Source: Marinomonas sp. MED121
Lineage (GTDB): Bacteria; Pseudomonadota; Gammaproteobacteria; Pseudomonadales; Marinomonadaceae
Direction: 5' to 3'
Length of the DNA: 64,000 nucleotides
Assembly: GCF_000153025.1 (NCBI RefSeq)
Contig: NZ_CH672432.1
Coordinates: forward strand, 38,258 to 102,257
The number at the start of each line of letters is the position of its first letter. Position 1 is the first letter of the stretch. Of the stretch, positions 18,796-27,449 are shown in pieces. A program made the position numbers and the translations under genes. Below the pieces are notes generated by a model. The model had not been told where the DNA came from, ran no database searches, and worked only from the letters and a program-made list of their open reading frames with translations.

Positions 18796-19875
18796 ATGTC
18801 TAAAAATGTTCTAATTCTGCCGGGTGATGGCATAGGTCCAGAGATTGTAGCGCAAGCGGTTCGTGTACTTGATCATGTAAATGACGCTTTTTCACTAAAC
18901 CTGACCCATGAATCTGCGTTAGTGGGTGGATCTGCTTATGATGAAACAGGCTCTCCATTACCGCAAGAAACCTTAGATAAAGCGAAAGCCGCTGATGCCA
19001 TTTTACTAGGTGCAGTGGGTGGGCCTAAGTGGGATGGCCTTGATATGTCAGTGCGCCCAGAAAAAGGCCTTTTAGGTCTACGTTCTAACTTAGAGTTATT
19101 TGCAAACTATCGTCCTGCCATCTTGTACCCTCAATTGGCTGAAGCCTCTAGCTTGAAACCTGAAATCGTAGCTGGCTTAGATATTTTGATAGTACGTGAA
19201 TTAACCGGTGGTATTTACTTTGGTCAGCCACGTGGTATTCGCACTCTAGAAAATGGTGAAAGACAGGGTTATAACACTTACGTTTATTCAGAATCTGAAA
19301 TTCGTCGCATTGCGCATTCTGCTTTTGAAGCCGCGCGTCAACGTGGTAAGCGTGTATGTTCTATCGATAAATCCAACGTACTTGAAGTGACTGTACTTTG
19401 GAAAGAAATCATGGAAGAGGTTGCTAAAGAGTACCCAGATGTCGAATTAAGCCATATGCTAGTAGATAATGCTGCTATGCAGCTAGTTAAGGCGCCAAAA
19501 CAGTTTGATGTAATGGTCACGGGTAACATGTTTGGTGATATCCTATCTGATGCCGCTGCTATGTTAACCGGTTCTATCGGTATGCTACCGTCAGCATCAT
19601 TAAATGCAAAAGGCCAAGGTATGTATGAGCCTTGTCATGGTTCTGCGCCAGATATCGCAGGTCAAGGTGTTGCTAATCCATTAGCAACGATTTTATCTGT
19701 TGCTATGATGCTACGTTATTCACTGAATGAAAAACCGGCGGCTGATGCGATTGAAGCAGCAGTAAGCAATGTATTAGATCAAGGCCTTCGTACAGGTGAT
19801 ATAGCCTCAGAAGGTTGCACAACAGTTGGTACACAAGCAATGGGTGACGCAGTACTTGCGGCACTATCCGCCTAG
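18796..19875 (+). CDS. leuB: 3-isopropylmalate dehydrogenase
   Basis: NAD-dependent oxidative decarboxylation of 3-isopropylmalate to 2-oxoisocaproate, in the cytosol. The 359 residues begin [14 protein letters not shown]. The family blocks [11 protein letters not shown] and [14 protein letters not shown] follow, then the substrate- and metal-site segments ([22 protein letters not shown]) and [14 protein letters not shown] for NAD binding. It is the third gene of the leu operon, with leuA not in the window. Confidence 0.96.
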   Translation: MSKNVLILPGDGIGPEIVAQAVRVLDHVNDAFSLNLTHESALVGGSAYDETGSPLPQETLDKAKAADAILLGAVGGPKWDGLDMSVRPEKGLLGLRSNLELFANYRPAILYPQLAEASSLKPEIVAGLDILIVRELTGGIYFGQPRGIRTLENGERQGYNTYVYSESEIRRIAHSAFEAARQRGKRVCSIDKSNVLEVTVLWKEIMEEVAKEYPDVELSHMLVDNAAMQLVKAPKQFDVMVTGNMFGDILSDAAAMLTGSIGMLPSASLNAKGQGMYEPCHGSAPDIAGQGVANPLATILSVAMMLRYSLNEKPAADAIEAAVSNVLDQGLRTGDIASEGCTTVGTQAMGDAVLAALSA

Positions 19876-20007
19876 GGATTTAAAAACAGTCGTTTTTAAT
19901 AATGGTAAAAAGACCATTTGGGTATTGTTAAGCAATACCCACTATAGGCATAAACGGGTTAATACTGCTCTTGGTATGAGTGGGCCCATCACAAAAAGGT
20001 AATGAAA

Positions 20008-21126
20008 ATGTCAAAACTTACAGTAGGTTTAGTTGGTTGGCGCGGAATGGTTGGTTCTGTGTTGATGCAAAGAATGCAAGAAGAAAGAGACTTTGATCTT
20101 ATTGATCCTGTTTTTTTCACCACCTCACAAAAAGGTCAAGCGGGTCCTGATATTGGCAAAGAGATTCCATTATTGCAGGATGCGATGAGTATTGACGACC
20201 TTAAAAAAATGGACGTTATTATTTCATGCCAGGGTGGTGATTATACAACCGCTGTTTTCGGACCTTTGCGCGAAGCTGGCTGGAAAGGGTACTGGATTGA
20301 TGCGGCTTCTTCTTTGCGTATGAAGGACGATGCCATCATCGTACTTGATCCTGTCAATAAAGATGTTATTCAAAACGGTCTAAAAGACGGGGTTAATACT
20401 TTTGTTGGTGGTAACTGTACTGTAAGTTTAATGATGCTTGCATTAGGTGGTTTGTTTGAGAAAGGTCATATTGAATGGATGACATCCATGACTTATCAAG
20501 CAGCTTCTGGTGGCGGTGCACGCCATATGCGTGAATTAATTAATCAGATGGGTGAACTGAAAGGCAGTGTGGCCGATAAGTTAGCTGATCCTGCAAGTGC
20601 CATTCTTGATATTGACCGTGAAGTAACCGCAAAAATGCGTTCAAAAGATATGCCAACAGACCAATTTGGTGTGCCGCTAGCGGGTAGTTTGATCCCTTGG
20701 ATTGATAGCCAGCTTGAAAATGGCCAAAGTCGTGAAGAGTGGAAAGCACAAGCTGAGACTAACAAGATTTTAGGTAACTTTGGTGCGCCAATTCCTGTCG
20801 ATGGTTTATGTGTTCGTATCGGTGCGATGCGCTCTCATAGTCAAGCGTTCACGATTAAGTTGAACCAAGATATTCCTGTTTCAGATATCGAAGGTATGCT
20901 AGCTCAGCATAATGATTGGGTAAAAGTAGTGCCTAATGATAAAGAGCTGACCATGGCTCAATTAACACCAACAGCAGCGACTGGCACATTGGATATTCCA
21001 GTGGGTCGTATTCGTAAGCTTAATATGGGACCTGAGTATATCAGTGCCTTTTCTGTCGGTGACCAACTGCTTTGGGGCGCTGCAGAGCCATTAAGAAGAA
21101 TGCTTCGCATTGTTCTAGAGCGTTAG
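20008..21126 (+). CDS. asd: Aspartate-semialdehyde dehydrogenase
   Basis: Reduces beta-aspartyl phosphate to the semialdehyde, the branch point to lysine/diaminopimelate, threonine and methionine. It is the long Gram-negative form. The NADP site is [14 protein letters not shown], the catalytic cysteine is in [10 protein letters not shown], and the catalytic histidine is probably the one in [10 protein letters not shown]. An in-frame ATG also lies at 20002, but the AAAGG at about 19994-19998 is too close to it. It is well spaced for the ATG at 20008, which I chose. It follows leuB at a short distance, as in pseudomonads, and ends in a good terminator. Confidence 0.95.
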   Translation: MSKLTVGLVGWRGMVGSVLMQRMQEERDFDLIDPVFFTTSQKGQAGPDIGKEIPLLQDAMSIDDLKKMDVIISCQGGDYTTAVFGPLREAGWKGYWIDAASSLRMKDDAIIVLDPVNKDVIQNGLKDGVNTFVGGNCTVSLMMLALGGLFEKGHIEWMTSMTYQAASGGGARHMRELINQMGELKGSVADKLADPASAILDIDREVTAKMRSKDMPTDQFGVPLAGSLIPWIDSQLENGQSREEWKAQAETNKILGNFGAPIPVDGLCVRIGAMRSHSQAFTIKLNQDIPVSDIEGMLAQHNDWVKVVPNDKELTMAQLTPTAATGTLDIPVGRIRKLNMGPEYISAFSVGDQLLWGAAEPLRRMLRIVLER

Positions 21127-21144
21127 TTCAATCACGCTAACATT

Positions 21145-21177
21145 AAAGCCAATTAGTTTATTCTAGTTGGCTTTTTT
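21145..21177 (+). terminator. Rho-independent terminator after asd
   Basis: AAAGCCAATTAG against CTAGTTGGCTTT (11 of 12 Watson-Crick, one G-U), 6-base loop, then six T. Confidence 0.88.
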
Positions 21178-21201
21178 ATTGAATAATTTTTAAGGATGAA
21201 A

Positions 21202-21807
21202 ATGTTAAATCTAACCTATAAAAAAATGCTGTTTTTAATGCTTTTAAACAGCTTTCTTGTTAAATGGGCTTATGCACTTGACTCAGAGGCAAGTACAGAA
21301 GCACAAAGCAGTATAAATGAATCTTCTCATTACCAAATTAAATTTGGTGGTTGGTCTAAGCATTACCGTACCAGTGGAGCTGCAAACTATGACTTTAATG
21401 AAAGCCATGATGGAATTGGTTTTGCCTATTCAAGCTATGACAAAACTGGTTCTTCTAGTCATTTTTTTGATGGCTATAATTATGAAGTTTGGTATATGAA
21501 GGACTCATTCAATAAAGATAATGTACAAGTGAGTTACGGTGTATTTCATAGGCAAAATATAGAGAAATTTGGTATTGAAAATATTGATTACGGTCTAAAC
21601 TTGGTCGCAATCAGTCGTAGTTATGCGGAAATTGATAGCGAAACCGCTCAATTGGCTAATGAAAAAAGAATTCATGCCATATTTCCCTTCCCATCATTAA
21701 GTCTTTACACCTCAGCAAATGTTCATTTTGATTTTGTTTTTTTGCCAGCAATTAGTGATGTGTCAGATTACCATGTTTTCTTTTTTAGAGCCGGAATCGC
21801 ACTCTAG
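21202..21807 (+). CDS. PagP-like outer-membrane beta-barrel protein, putative acyltransferase
   Basis: A secreted protein of about 200 residues with a signal sequence, then a short acidic linker and a strand-rich body. I recognise a pattern like PagP, the lipid A palmitoyltransferase. GGWSKHYRTS contains His56, FNESHDGIGFAYSSYD matches the N-E and G-x-G-F region, and YMKDSFNKDN contains Asp103-Ser104. These correspond to the PagP catalytic His, Asp and Ser (numbering from the ATG at 21196). The C-terminal strands (PFPSLSLYT, then VHFDFVFLPAI) also fit. Substrate and activity are inferred. The start at 21202 is preferred because AAGG at 21190-21194 almost touches the upstream ATG at 21196. It follows asd behind a terminator. 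Confidence 0.6.
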   Translation: MLNLTYKKMLFLMLLNSFLVKWAYALDSEASTEAQSSINESSHYQIKFGGWSKHYRTSGAANYDFNESHDGIGFAYSSYDKTGSSSHFFDGYNYEVWYMKDSFNKDNVQVSYGVFHRQNIEKFGIENIDYGLNLVAISRSYAEIDSETAQLANEKRIHAIFPFPSLSLYTSANVHFDFVFLPAISDVSDYHVFFFRAGIAL

Positions 21808-21951
21808 ATTAACTTCCTTATTTGCTAAATAGTTTAACAAAGACATAAACTTATACTAAACGTATACTTACCAAAGACGAGCAAGCTTTCGTAGCTAGTC
21901 TGTCAGCATATCTAAATTTATTTTCTATTGCCTTTAGGAAAGATTCATTGA

Positions 21952-23727
21952 ATGAACTTAAGCTCTTTCTCGTTATCTCTTAAGTCATAAGTATTCTTTT
22001 TAGCAGGGATTATTTTTCTTTTTTAACTAACTGGTTAGCAGTCAATATTCCTTTGTATATTGGCGCTAGTGTCGATCTTTTAGTTGAAATCCAAGCCCAA
22101 TCAATATGATTTGCTCGTCACCAATATCTATTACGTTATCAGCTTTGCAATTTTAATGGTTATTAGCAGAACTGTGTCTAGGATGTTGTTTTTTAACCCT
22201 GGTCGTTTAGTTGAAAAATCAATTAAAAACGACGCATTTAAAAAGTTAACGCATTTACAACAAGACTTTTATCAGAAAAATCCTGTTGGTGGTCTTATCT
22301 CAATTGTAAATAACGACATTAATGGTATCCGTGCTATGGCTGGTGTCGGCATGATGAATATATTTAATATCATGTTTACTTTATCTATGACGCCGCTAAA
22401 AATGTGGCAAATCTCTCCCACACTTACTTTATACTGCATCACGCCAATCATTATTTCATTTTTGATTGTTAATCATGCTATCAATTTAATGCGTAAATTA
22501 CTCAAGCAAAGGATGCTCAATTTACAGTCCCTATCGAGCCAAACTGTCAATTTCTTAAATGGTGTGGAGGTCATTAAGTCCCATCAAATTCAACCTTGGG
22601 TAGTCAATCAATTTGAGCAAGATAATCAAGCGGTATTAGCACTCTCAGTTAAGCAGCTACGTATCCGAAGCTTCTTTATGCCTTTACTTGAGTATACAGA
22701 TGCCGGTGTCAAGATTTTAATCTTATCTTTGGGTGGGTTAATGCTCATACGTTCAGAGCTTACTTTAGGCCAGATAACGGCTTTTCTAACCTATGCTGCT
22801 TTATTTGCGATGCCAATGATGTCATTAGGTCGATTAATCGCAACCATCCAAATGGGCATGGTAAGTCTTAAAAGTATGTCGAAAATTTTATTTGAGAAAA
22901 ATCAGAAAGAGTCAGATTTAGAACATTCGATAGAATTTAATCGTGTTATTCGTGTGAATGCGCTGAGTTATCATTACCCAGATTTTAGTATTCCAGCTAA
23001 AGATAAAAACAATATTAAGACTGAGGATGTACTTAAAAAAATCAGTTTTGAAATCAATAAAGGTGAAAAGGTTGCTGTACTTGGACGCGTTGGAAGCGGT
23101 AAAACGACCTTAGTAAATTGCTTGAATCGATTTAATGAGATTGAGCCAGGTAGCATTTATATTGATGATCAAGACATTACCCAGGTCTCCAAAAGAACCC
23201 TTAGAGAACTGGTTAGAACCGTCACTCAAGATCCTTTTTTATTTTCAGATAGCTTACAAAAAAATATCGAATTTGGTGCAAGCCCGAGTGCTAAACATCA
23301 AAGTTTAGAGCAGGTGTTAAAGCACAGTGCAATGGACCAAGAAGTTGAAAACTTTAATGATGGTTTAGAAACCATAGTCGGTGAAAAAGGCATTTTATTA
23401 TCAGGTGGTCAAAAACAACGTATTAGCCTTGCTAGAGGTATTTATACACCCAGTCAGTTATTGATCTTAGACAATGTTCTTTCCGCTGTAGATAATGAAA
23501 CTGAACGGTATTTATTAGATTACCTGCTTGATTCAAATAATGACTTTACCTGTTTGTTTGTTTCGCATCGACAGGCTGTGTTGGAGCGCGTTGATAAAAT
23601 TTTAGTATTAGATGAAGGGGAGTTAATTGCAGTAGGTAGCCATCAAGAGTTGATTCAAACATCCAAATCCTATCGTGAAACCTGGCAGGCCCTACAAACC
23701 CAAGAGGAGGAGCCGGTAAATGTTTAA
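21952..23727 (+). pseudogene. MdlA-like ABC exporter half with a broken 5' end
   Basis: The intact frame from a TTG at 22084 gives 547 residues: the later TM helices, Walker A GRVGSGKTTL (about 334), signature LSGGQ (about 438) and Walker B LILDN (about 460-464). Homology continues upstream, but in pieces. From the ATG at 21952 I read MNLSSFSLSLKS, a TAA at 21988-21990, then VFFLAGIIFLF. The frame then shifts at a T6 run (22019-22024) to TNWLAVNIPLYIGASVDLL. It shifts back near 22086-22095 into KPNQYDLLV. The lost part is TM1 and its loop. The Walker B glutamate is Asn, so this is also the degenerate ATP site. Either real decay or sequence error. The next gene is intact and overlaps the stop. 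Confidence 0.75.
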
Positions 23728-25471
23728 AGCTTCTTTTTTTAAAAAATATCGTCATTTTCTCCCTTATTTAAGCGCCTATAAAAAAGACTATATTTTAGGC
23801 ATGTTACCTATCCCCATTGCTGTTTTCTGCAATGTTGCATTTCCTTGGTTAATTATTCAGATTATTGATCAACAGTTAGTACCAAAAGAGTGGGAAGGAA
23901 TGAGTCACTGGATTGGCTTAATTGTTTTAGTGCTCATTTTTAACTACTTATCGAGTTCTTGTTATAGCTACTTTGTACAAAAAGCCGCATTGCAAACTAT
24001 CACAGATATTAGAAAAGACTTATTTAATCGTGTTTTACACTTCCCTAAAACTTACTTTGATATTACCCCAATGGGTAGTGTGTTAACACGCATCACGAGT
24101 GACCTTGAGGCTATCAATGAGTCCTTAGCGTCTGGTGTGTTGGCCATGATTAAAGATGTATTAGTGACGGTTGCTTTGTTTATATTTTTGGCCAGTATCA
24201 GTTGGAAGTTAACCTTAGTTACTCTGGTCATCGCTCCTCCCATGTACTGGATAACAAACCGCTTACGTCGCAGTTTACAAAAGTCCCAATTAGCTTCAAG
24301 ACGAATTCTGTCAAAAAGTACAGGTTATCTGCAAGAGAGCCTTCAGGGAATCAAAACAGTACAGCTTTATAATGCCGAATCACAAAGTCAAAAAAAGTTT
24401 TCAGGCTTTAGTGATGTGTTTTTTAAGCATCAATCAAAATCTAACTTAATCGATGCCAGCTTATTTTCGATCATCGAAGGGATTACTACGATTAGCATGG
24501 GGTTAATAATTTGGTACGGTGCGAATGAAATCCTGACTGCTACTTTGTCTGTTGGTATCTTGATTGGCTTTATTCAGACATTAGACAAAATCTTTGTCCC
24601 AATTCGCGATTTCACATCCCAGATAGCCTCTATTCAAAGGGCGGTTGCCGCTTTAAAAAATATCGAAGGTATATTTTTGCAGGAGACAGAGGACTCTGTT
24701 AAATCGAAAAATTTCAAGACAAGCGGTTTTGATGCCAAAACATTTGAGAGCGTTGAGTTTGATGAAGTTTATTTTCGCTATAAAAAAGACTCTCCCTATG
24801 TGTTAAATGGGGTGTCTTTTCGTTTGCGTAAAGGTGAAAAAATTGCACTGGTGGGCAGTACAGGTTCTGGTAAATCCACCATTATTAGGCTTTTAACCAA
24901 GACCTATACAGGCTATCAAGGCAGTATAAAGTTAAATGGATATGAGCTGAGGGATATTGAAAAACGTCATTTATCTGATTTCTATTCCCTAATGCAGCAG
25001 GAAGTGTACCTTTTCAACGAGTCAATCGCGTTTAATATTTCATTATCTCGCCATGGGATTGATCAGGAGAAGGTCGTTAAAGCGGCAAAATATGTATTTG
25101 CTGATCAATTTATTCAAAAGCTACCTGAAAAATATCAATTTAGAGTATCAGATAACGGTGCAAACCTTTCAGCAGGTCAAGGTCAGCTCATTGCATTTGC
25201 TAGGGCAATGGCAACCCAAAGTCAGTTTGTATTACTTGATGAGGCAACAAGTTCAATCGACTCGGTCACAGAGCGTTTGATTCAAAAGGCAATTGAACAT
25301 GTGTTTAAAGATAAAACCCTAATTGCCATAGCACATAGGCTAAGCACGATTAAAAATTCAGATCAAATTCTCGTATTAGAAAGGGGAAAGATTATTGAGT
25401 CTGGGACTCATGATGAGCTTATTAAGATAAAAGGTTCGTACCATCAATTGGTTGATGCAGAGAAACATTGA
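23720..25471 (+). CDS. ABC exporter half-transporter, MdlB-like
   Basis: The second half of a heterodimeric multidrug/lipid-type exporter: N-terminal TM domain (about 1-320, six hydrophobic helices) and C-terminal ATPase (about 340-583). It has Walker A GSTGSGKSTI, Walker B VLLDEATSSID with catalytic Glu508, and H-loop AIAHRLSTI. Its signature is LSAGQ rather than LSGGQ. Combined with LSGGQ and LDN in the first half, this predicts one consensus and one degenerate ATP site, the asymmetric arrangement known for heterodimeric exporters. Its ATG overlaps the last bases of the first gene, so translation is coupled. Function of the pair depends on whether the first half is made. Confidence 0.88.
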   Translation: MFKASFFKKYRHFLPYLSAYKKDYILGMLPIPIAVFCNVAFPWLIIQIIDQQLVPKEWEGMSHWIGLIVLVLIFNYLSSSCYSYFVQKAALQTITDIRKDLFNRVLHFPKTYFDITPMGSVLTRITSDLEAINESLASGVLAMIKDVLVTVALFIFLASISWKLTLVTLVIAPPMYWITNRLRRSLQKSQLASRRILSKSTGYLQESLQGIKTVQLYNAESQSQKKFSGFSDVFFKHQSKSNLIDASLFSIIEGITTISMGLIIWYGANEILTATLSVGILIGFIQTLDKIFVPIRDFTSQIASIQRAVAALKNIEGIFLQETEDSVKSKNFKTSGFDAKTFESVEFDEVYFRYKKDSPYVLNGVSFRLRKGEKIALVGSTGSGKSTIIRLLTKTYTGYQGSIKLNGYELRDIEKRHLSDFYSLMQQEVYLFNESIAFNISLSRHGIDQEKVVKAAKYVFADQFIQKLPEKYQFRVSDNGANLSAGQGQLIAFARAMATQSQFVLLDEATSSIDSVTERLIQKAIEHVFKDKTLIAIAHRLSTIKNSDQILVLERGKIIESGTHDELIKIKGSYHQLVDAEKH

Positions 25472-25616
25472 AGATTGAGTGTCGGGTATCAATCATTAAA
25501 AGGAGGGTTGCTAACTTCTAACTTGAAAAGCTAGATATCAAGCTATTTTGTTCTATATTTCTAATGAATGCGATGCTATTGAAGATGGTTTTGATAGCGA
25601 TTACATCTTTAGATAA

Positions 25617-26576
25617 ATGGATTTAAATATGCGTAAATTAAAGAAAAGGCTTTTTAATCTAGTGCTAGTGTCCAGCGTTGCTCTATTTTTTACGCTTATC
25701 TATCTACATTATAGAGATGCAAATAAACATAATTCACTTGCAATAAGTGATAATCAACTGATTGATTTTGTATACTCATATTTTGCAAACTACCCTGCAA
25801 TTAGTAGCTTATTGATTGCGTCACTCGGCTTTTTTCTCATTTCCCATCTACTTTTCGTGCTTTTCGATAAAAATGTTTTCTTAATCTCGGGTTATAAAAG
25901 TGAAATCAAAGACCTAGAAGATAAAAGCTATGCAAACACTCAGCAATTTAAGGTGGTTGAACAAGGGGCGGAAAATATCGTCAGCACCAGTTTGCCCATT
26001 TTGAATGCCGTTGTTACCAGTGAACTCAGCCGGCTTGAAGAAGAAATTGATAGATTGAAGGATAATGCGGTATCCATTGCTCAAACTAATGTGGTTATAA
26101 ATAGTCTGATGGTTCGAATTGACGGCATTATTTTAGACACAAAAGCGAATATTAGTAACTTTCACACAGACCTACCTGCATCAAAAATATTGCTTAAAGA
26201 GTTAACGCAATTAGCTCATCATGGACGTTTACTAGCGATAGATATTGCCTCAATAATTGATGCCTTGTTGTTAAATACCCAACAAAAGACAGACCAAGTT
26301 AAACTAACGTTAAATGGCTCCTTTTTGCCTAGTATGCCTGAGAAGGATTTGCAGATGAGAGATTATTTTAATGAATTTGATAAGGCCAATAAATTAAGTA
26401 ACGAATTAGCGTTAGAGCAGGCTGAACTTGCACAAGCAATAAAAGTAAAACTGAATGATTTGAGTGATATTGCCAAAGAAACCAATATTAAATCCCAATG
26501 TATTGTGAATTCAATGCGCGATATTAGCACTACCCAGCAAGGTGAATCGTTAGATTTTGCAAAACACCATGACTAA
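25617..26576 (+). CDS. Unknown two-TM protein with long coiled-coil cytosolic part
   Basis: I do not recognise this 319-residue protein. It has one hydrophobic helix near the N terminus (about 14-29), a second at about 61-82, and a helical, charged C-terminal part (about 100-315) rich in heptad-like runs such as SELSRLEEEIDRL. This outline resembles a chemoreceptor-type signalling module, but no MCP hairpin tip is visible. No strong ribosome binding site precedes the ATG; another ATG is at 25629. It follows the ABC exporter by 145 bases on the same strand and may be functionally linked. Upstream AGGAGG at 25501-25506 is too distant to be its Shine-Dalgarno. Confidence 0.55.
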   Translation: MDLNMRKLKKRLFNLVLVSSVALFFTLIYLHYRDANKHNSLAISDNQLIDFVYSYFANYPAISSLLIASLGFFLISHLLFVLFDKNVFLISGYKSEIKDLEDKSYANTQQFKVVEQGAENIVSTSLPILNAVVTSELSRLEEEIDRLKDNAVSIAQTNVVINSLMVRIDGIILDTKANISNFHTDLPASKILLKELTQLAHHGRLLAIDIASIIDALLLNTQQKTDQVKLTLNGSFLPSMPEKDLQMRDYFNEFDKANKLSNELALEQAELAQAIKVKLNDLSDIAKETNIKSQCIVNSMRDISTTQQGESLDFAKHHD

Positions 26577-26664
26577 GTCAGTGAATAAAAGCTAAATAGG
26601 TTTCATAGACAAGGGCTTATCTGTAAAATAAACGCTTTTCTATATATATGAATAGGGCAGAATA

Positions 26665-27381
26665 ATGGGTAGAGCCTACCAGAACCGTAAAGAGTCCATG
26701 GCAAAAACATCGGATGCCAAGGCAAAAGTCTATAGTAAATACGGCCGTGAAATATATGTTTGCGCAAAAGCCGGTGGTATCGATCCAAATGGTAACCTAT
26801 CTCTTCGCGGCTTAATTGAACGCGCTAAAAAAGATCAAGTACCTACACACGTTATAGATAAAGCCATAGACAAAGCGAAGGGAGGCGGTGGCGAAGATTT
26901 CGATACTGCTCGCTACGAAGGTTTTGGACCAGGTGGCTGCATGGTGATTATTGACTGCCTAACAGATAATCCAAACCGTACTTTTGGTGATGTCAGAACT
27001 TGTTTTAACAAGGTGAAATGTAAAATTGGTACTCAAGGCAGTGCCAGCCATATGTTTGACCACAGTGCCATTTTCTCATTTAACAATGATGATGAAGAAG
27101 CAGTACTTGATGCCTTAATGATGGCAGATGTTGATGTTGCTGATATTGAAAATGAAGACGGTAAAATTACAGTTTTCGCGCCTAACACTGATTACTTCAA
27201 AGCAAAAACAGCCTTGATTGAAACCTTTGGTGAAATTGAGTTTGATGTCGATGAGATTCAGTTCTTACCTCAAACTGTGGCGCCAATAGCAGAAGAGGCA
27301 ATGGAAAACTTTGAACGTTTTCTTGATATGTTAAATGACTTAGATGATGTGCAAAATATATATCACAATGTTGAGCTTTAA
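26665..27381 (+). CDS. YebC/PmpR family protein, YeeN-type paralogue
   Basis: A 238-residue cytosolic protein of the YebC family. The starting [15 protein letters not shown] resembles YeeN rather than the MAGHSKWANI start of canonical Yeb[19 protein letters not shown] and [15 protein letters not shown] are family blocks. YebC proteins have been described as transcription regulators and, more recently, as helpers of ribosomes on stalling motifs; which applies here is unknown. A canonical yebC beside ruvC is expected elsewhere. AGGG precedes the ATG and a strong terminator follows. Confidence 0.88.
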   Translation: MGRAYQNRKESMAKTSDAKAKVYSKYGREIYVCAKAGGIDPNGNLSLRGLIERAKKDQVPTHVIDKAIDKAKGGGGEDFDTARYEGFGPGGCMVIIDCLTDNPNRTFGDVRTCFNKVKCKIGTQGSASHMFDHSAIFSFNNDDEEAVLDALMMADVDVADIENEDGKITVFAPNTDYFKAKTALIETFGEIEFDVDEIQFLPQTVAPIAEEAMENFERFLDMLNDLDDVQNIYHNVEL

Positions 27382-27410
27382 TGTGTTCGCTTAATTGTTA
27401 ACTGAGCCAT

Positions 27411-27439
27411 AAAAAAAACCAGCCTAGGCTGGTTTTTTT
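27411..27439. terminator. Bidirectional terminator between converging genes
   Basis: A perfect 14-base palindrome CCAGCCTAGGCTGG flanked by A-tract and T-tract. It can stop transcription of the YebC-like gene (+) and of the TVP38-reductase gene (-). Confidence 0.9.
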
Positions 27440-27449
27440 GTTTATGTCA

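Noticed and set aside
20002..20007. The ATG at 20002 as the asd start
   Set aside because: The ribosome binding site lies too close to it; the ATG at 20008 has proper spacing.
22084..23727. Taking the exporter's first gene as a complete 547-residue protein from TTG
   Set aside because: Clear upstream homology (TNWLAVNIPLYIGASVDLL and LAGIIFLF) in other frames shows that the N terminus is missing, so I report it as a broken gene.
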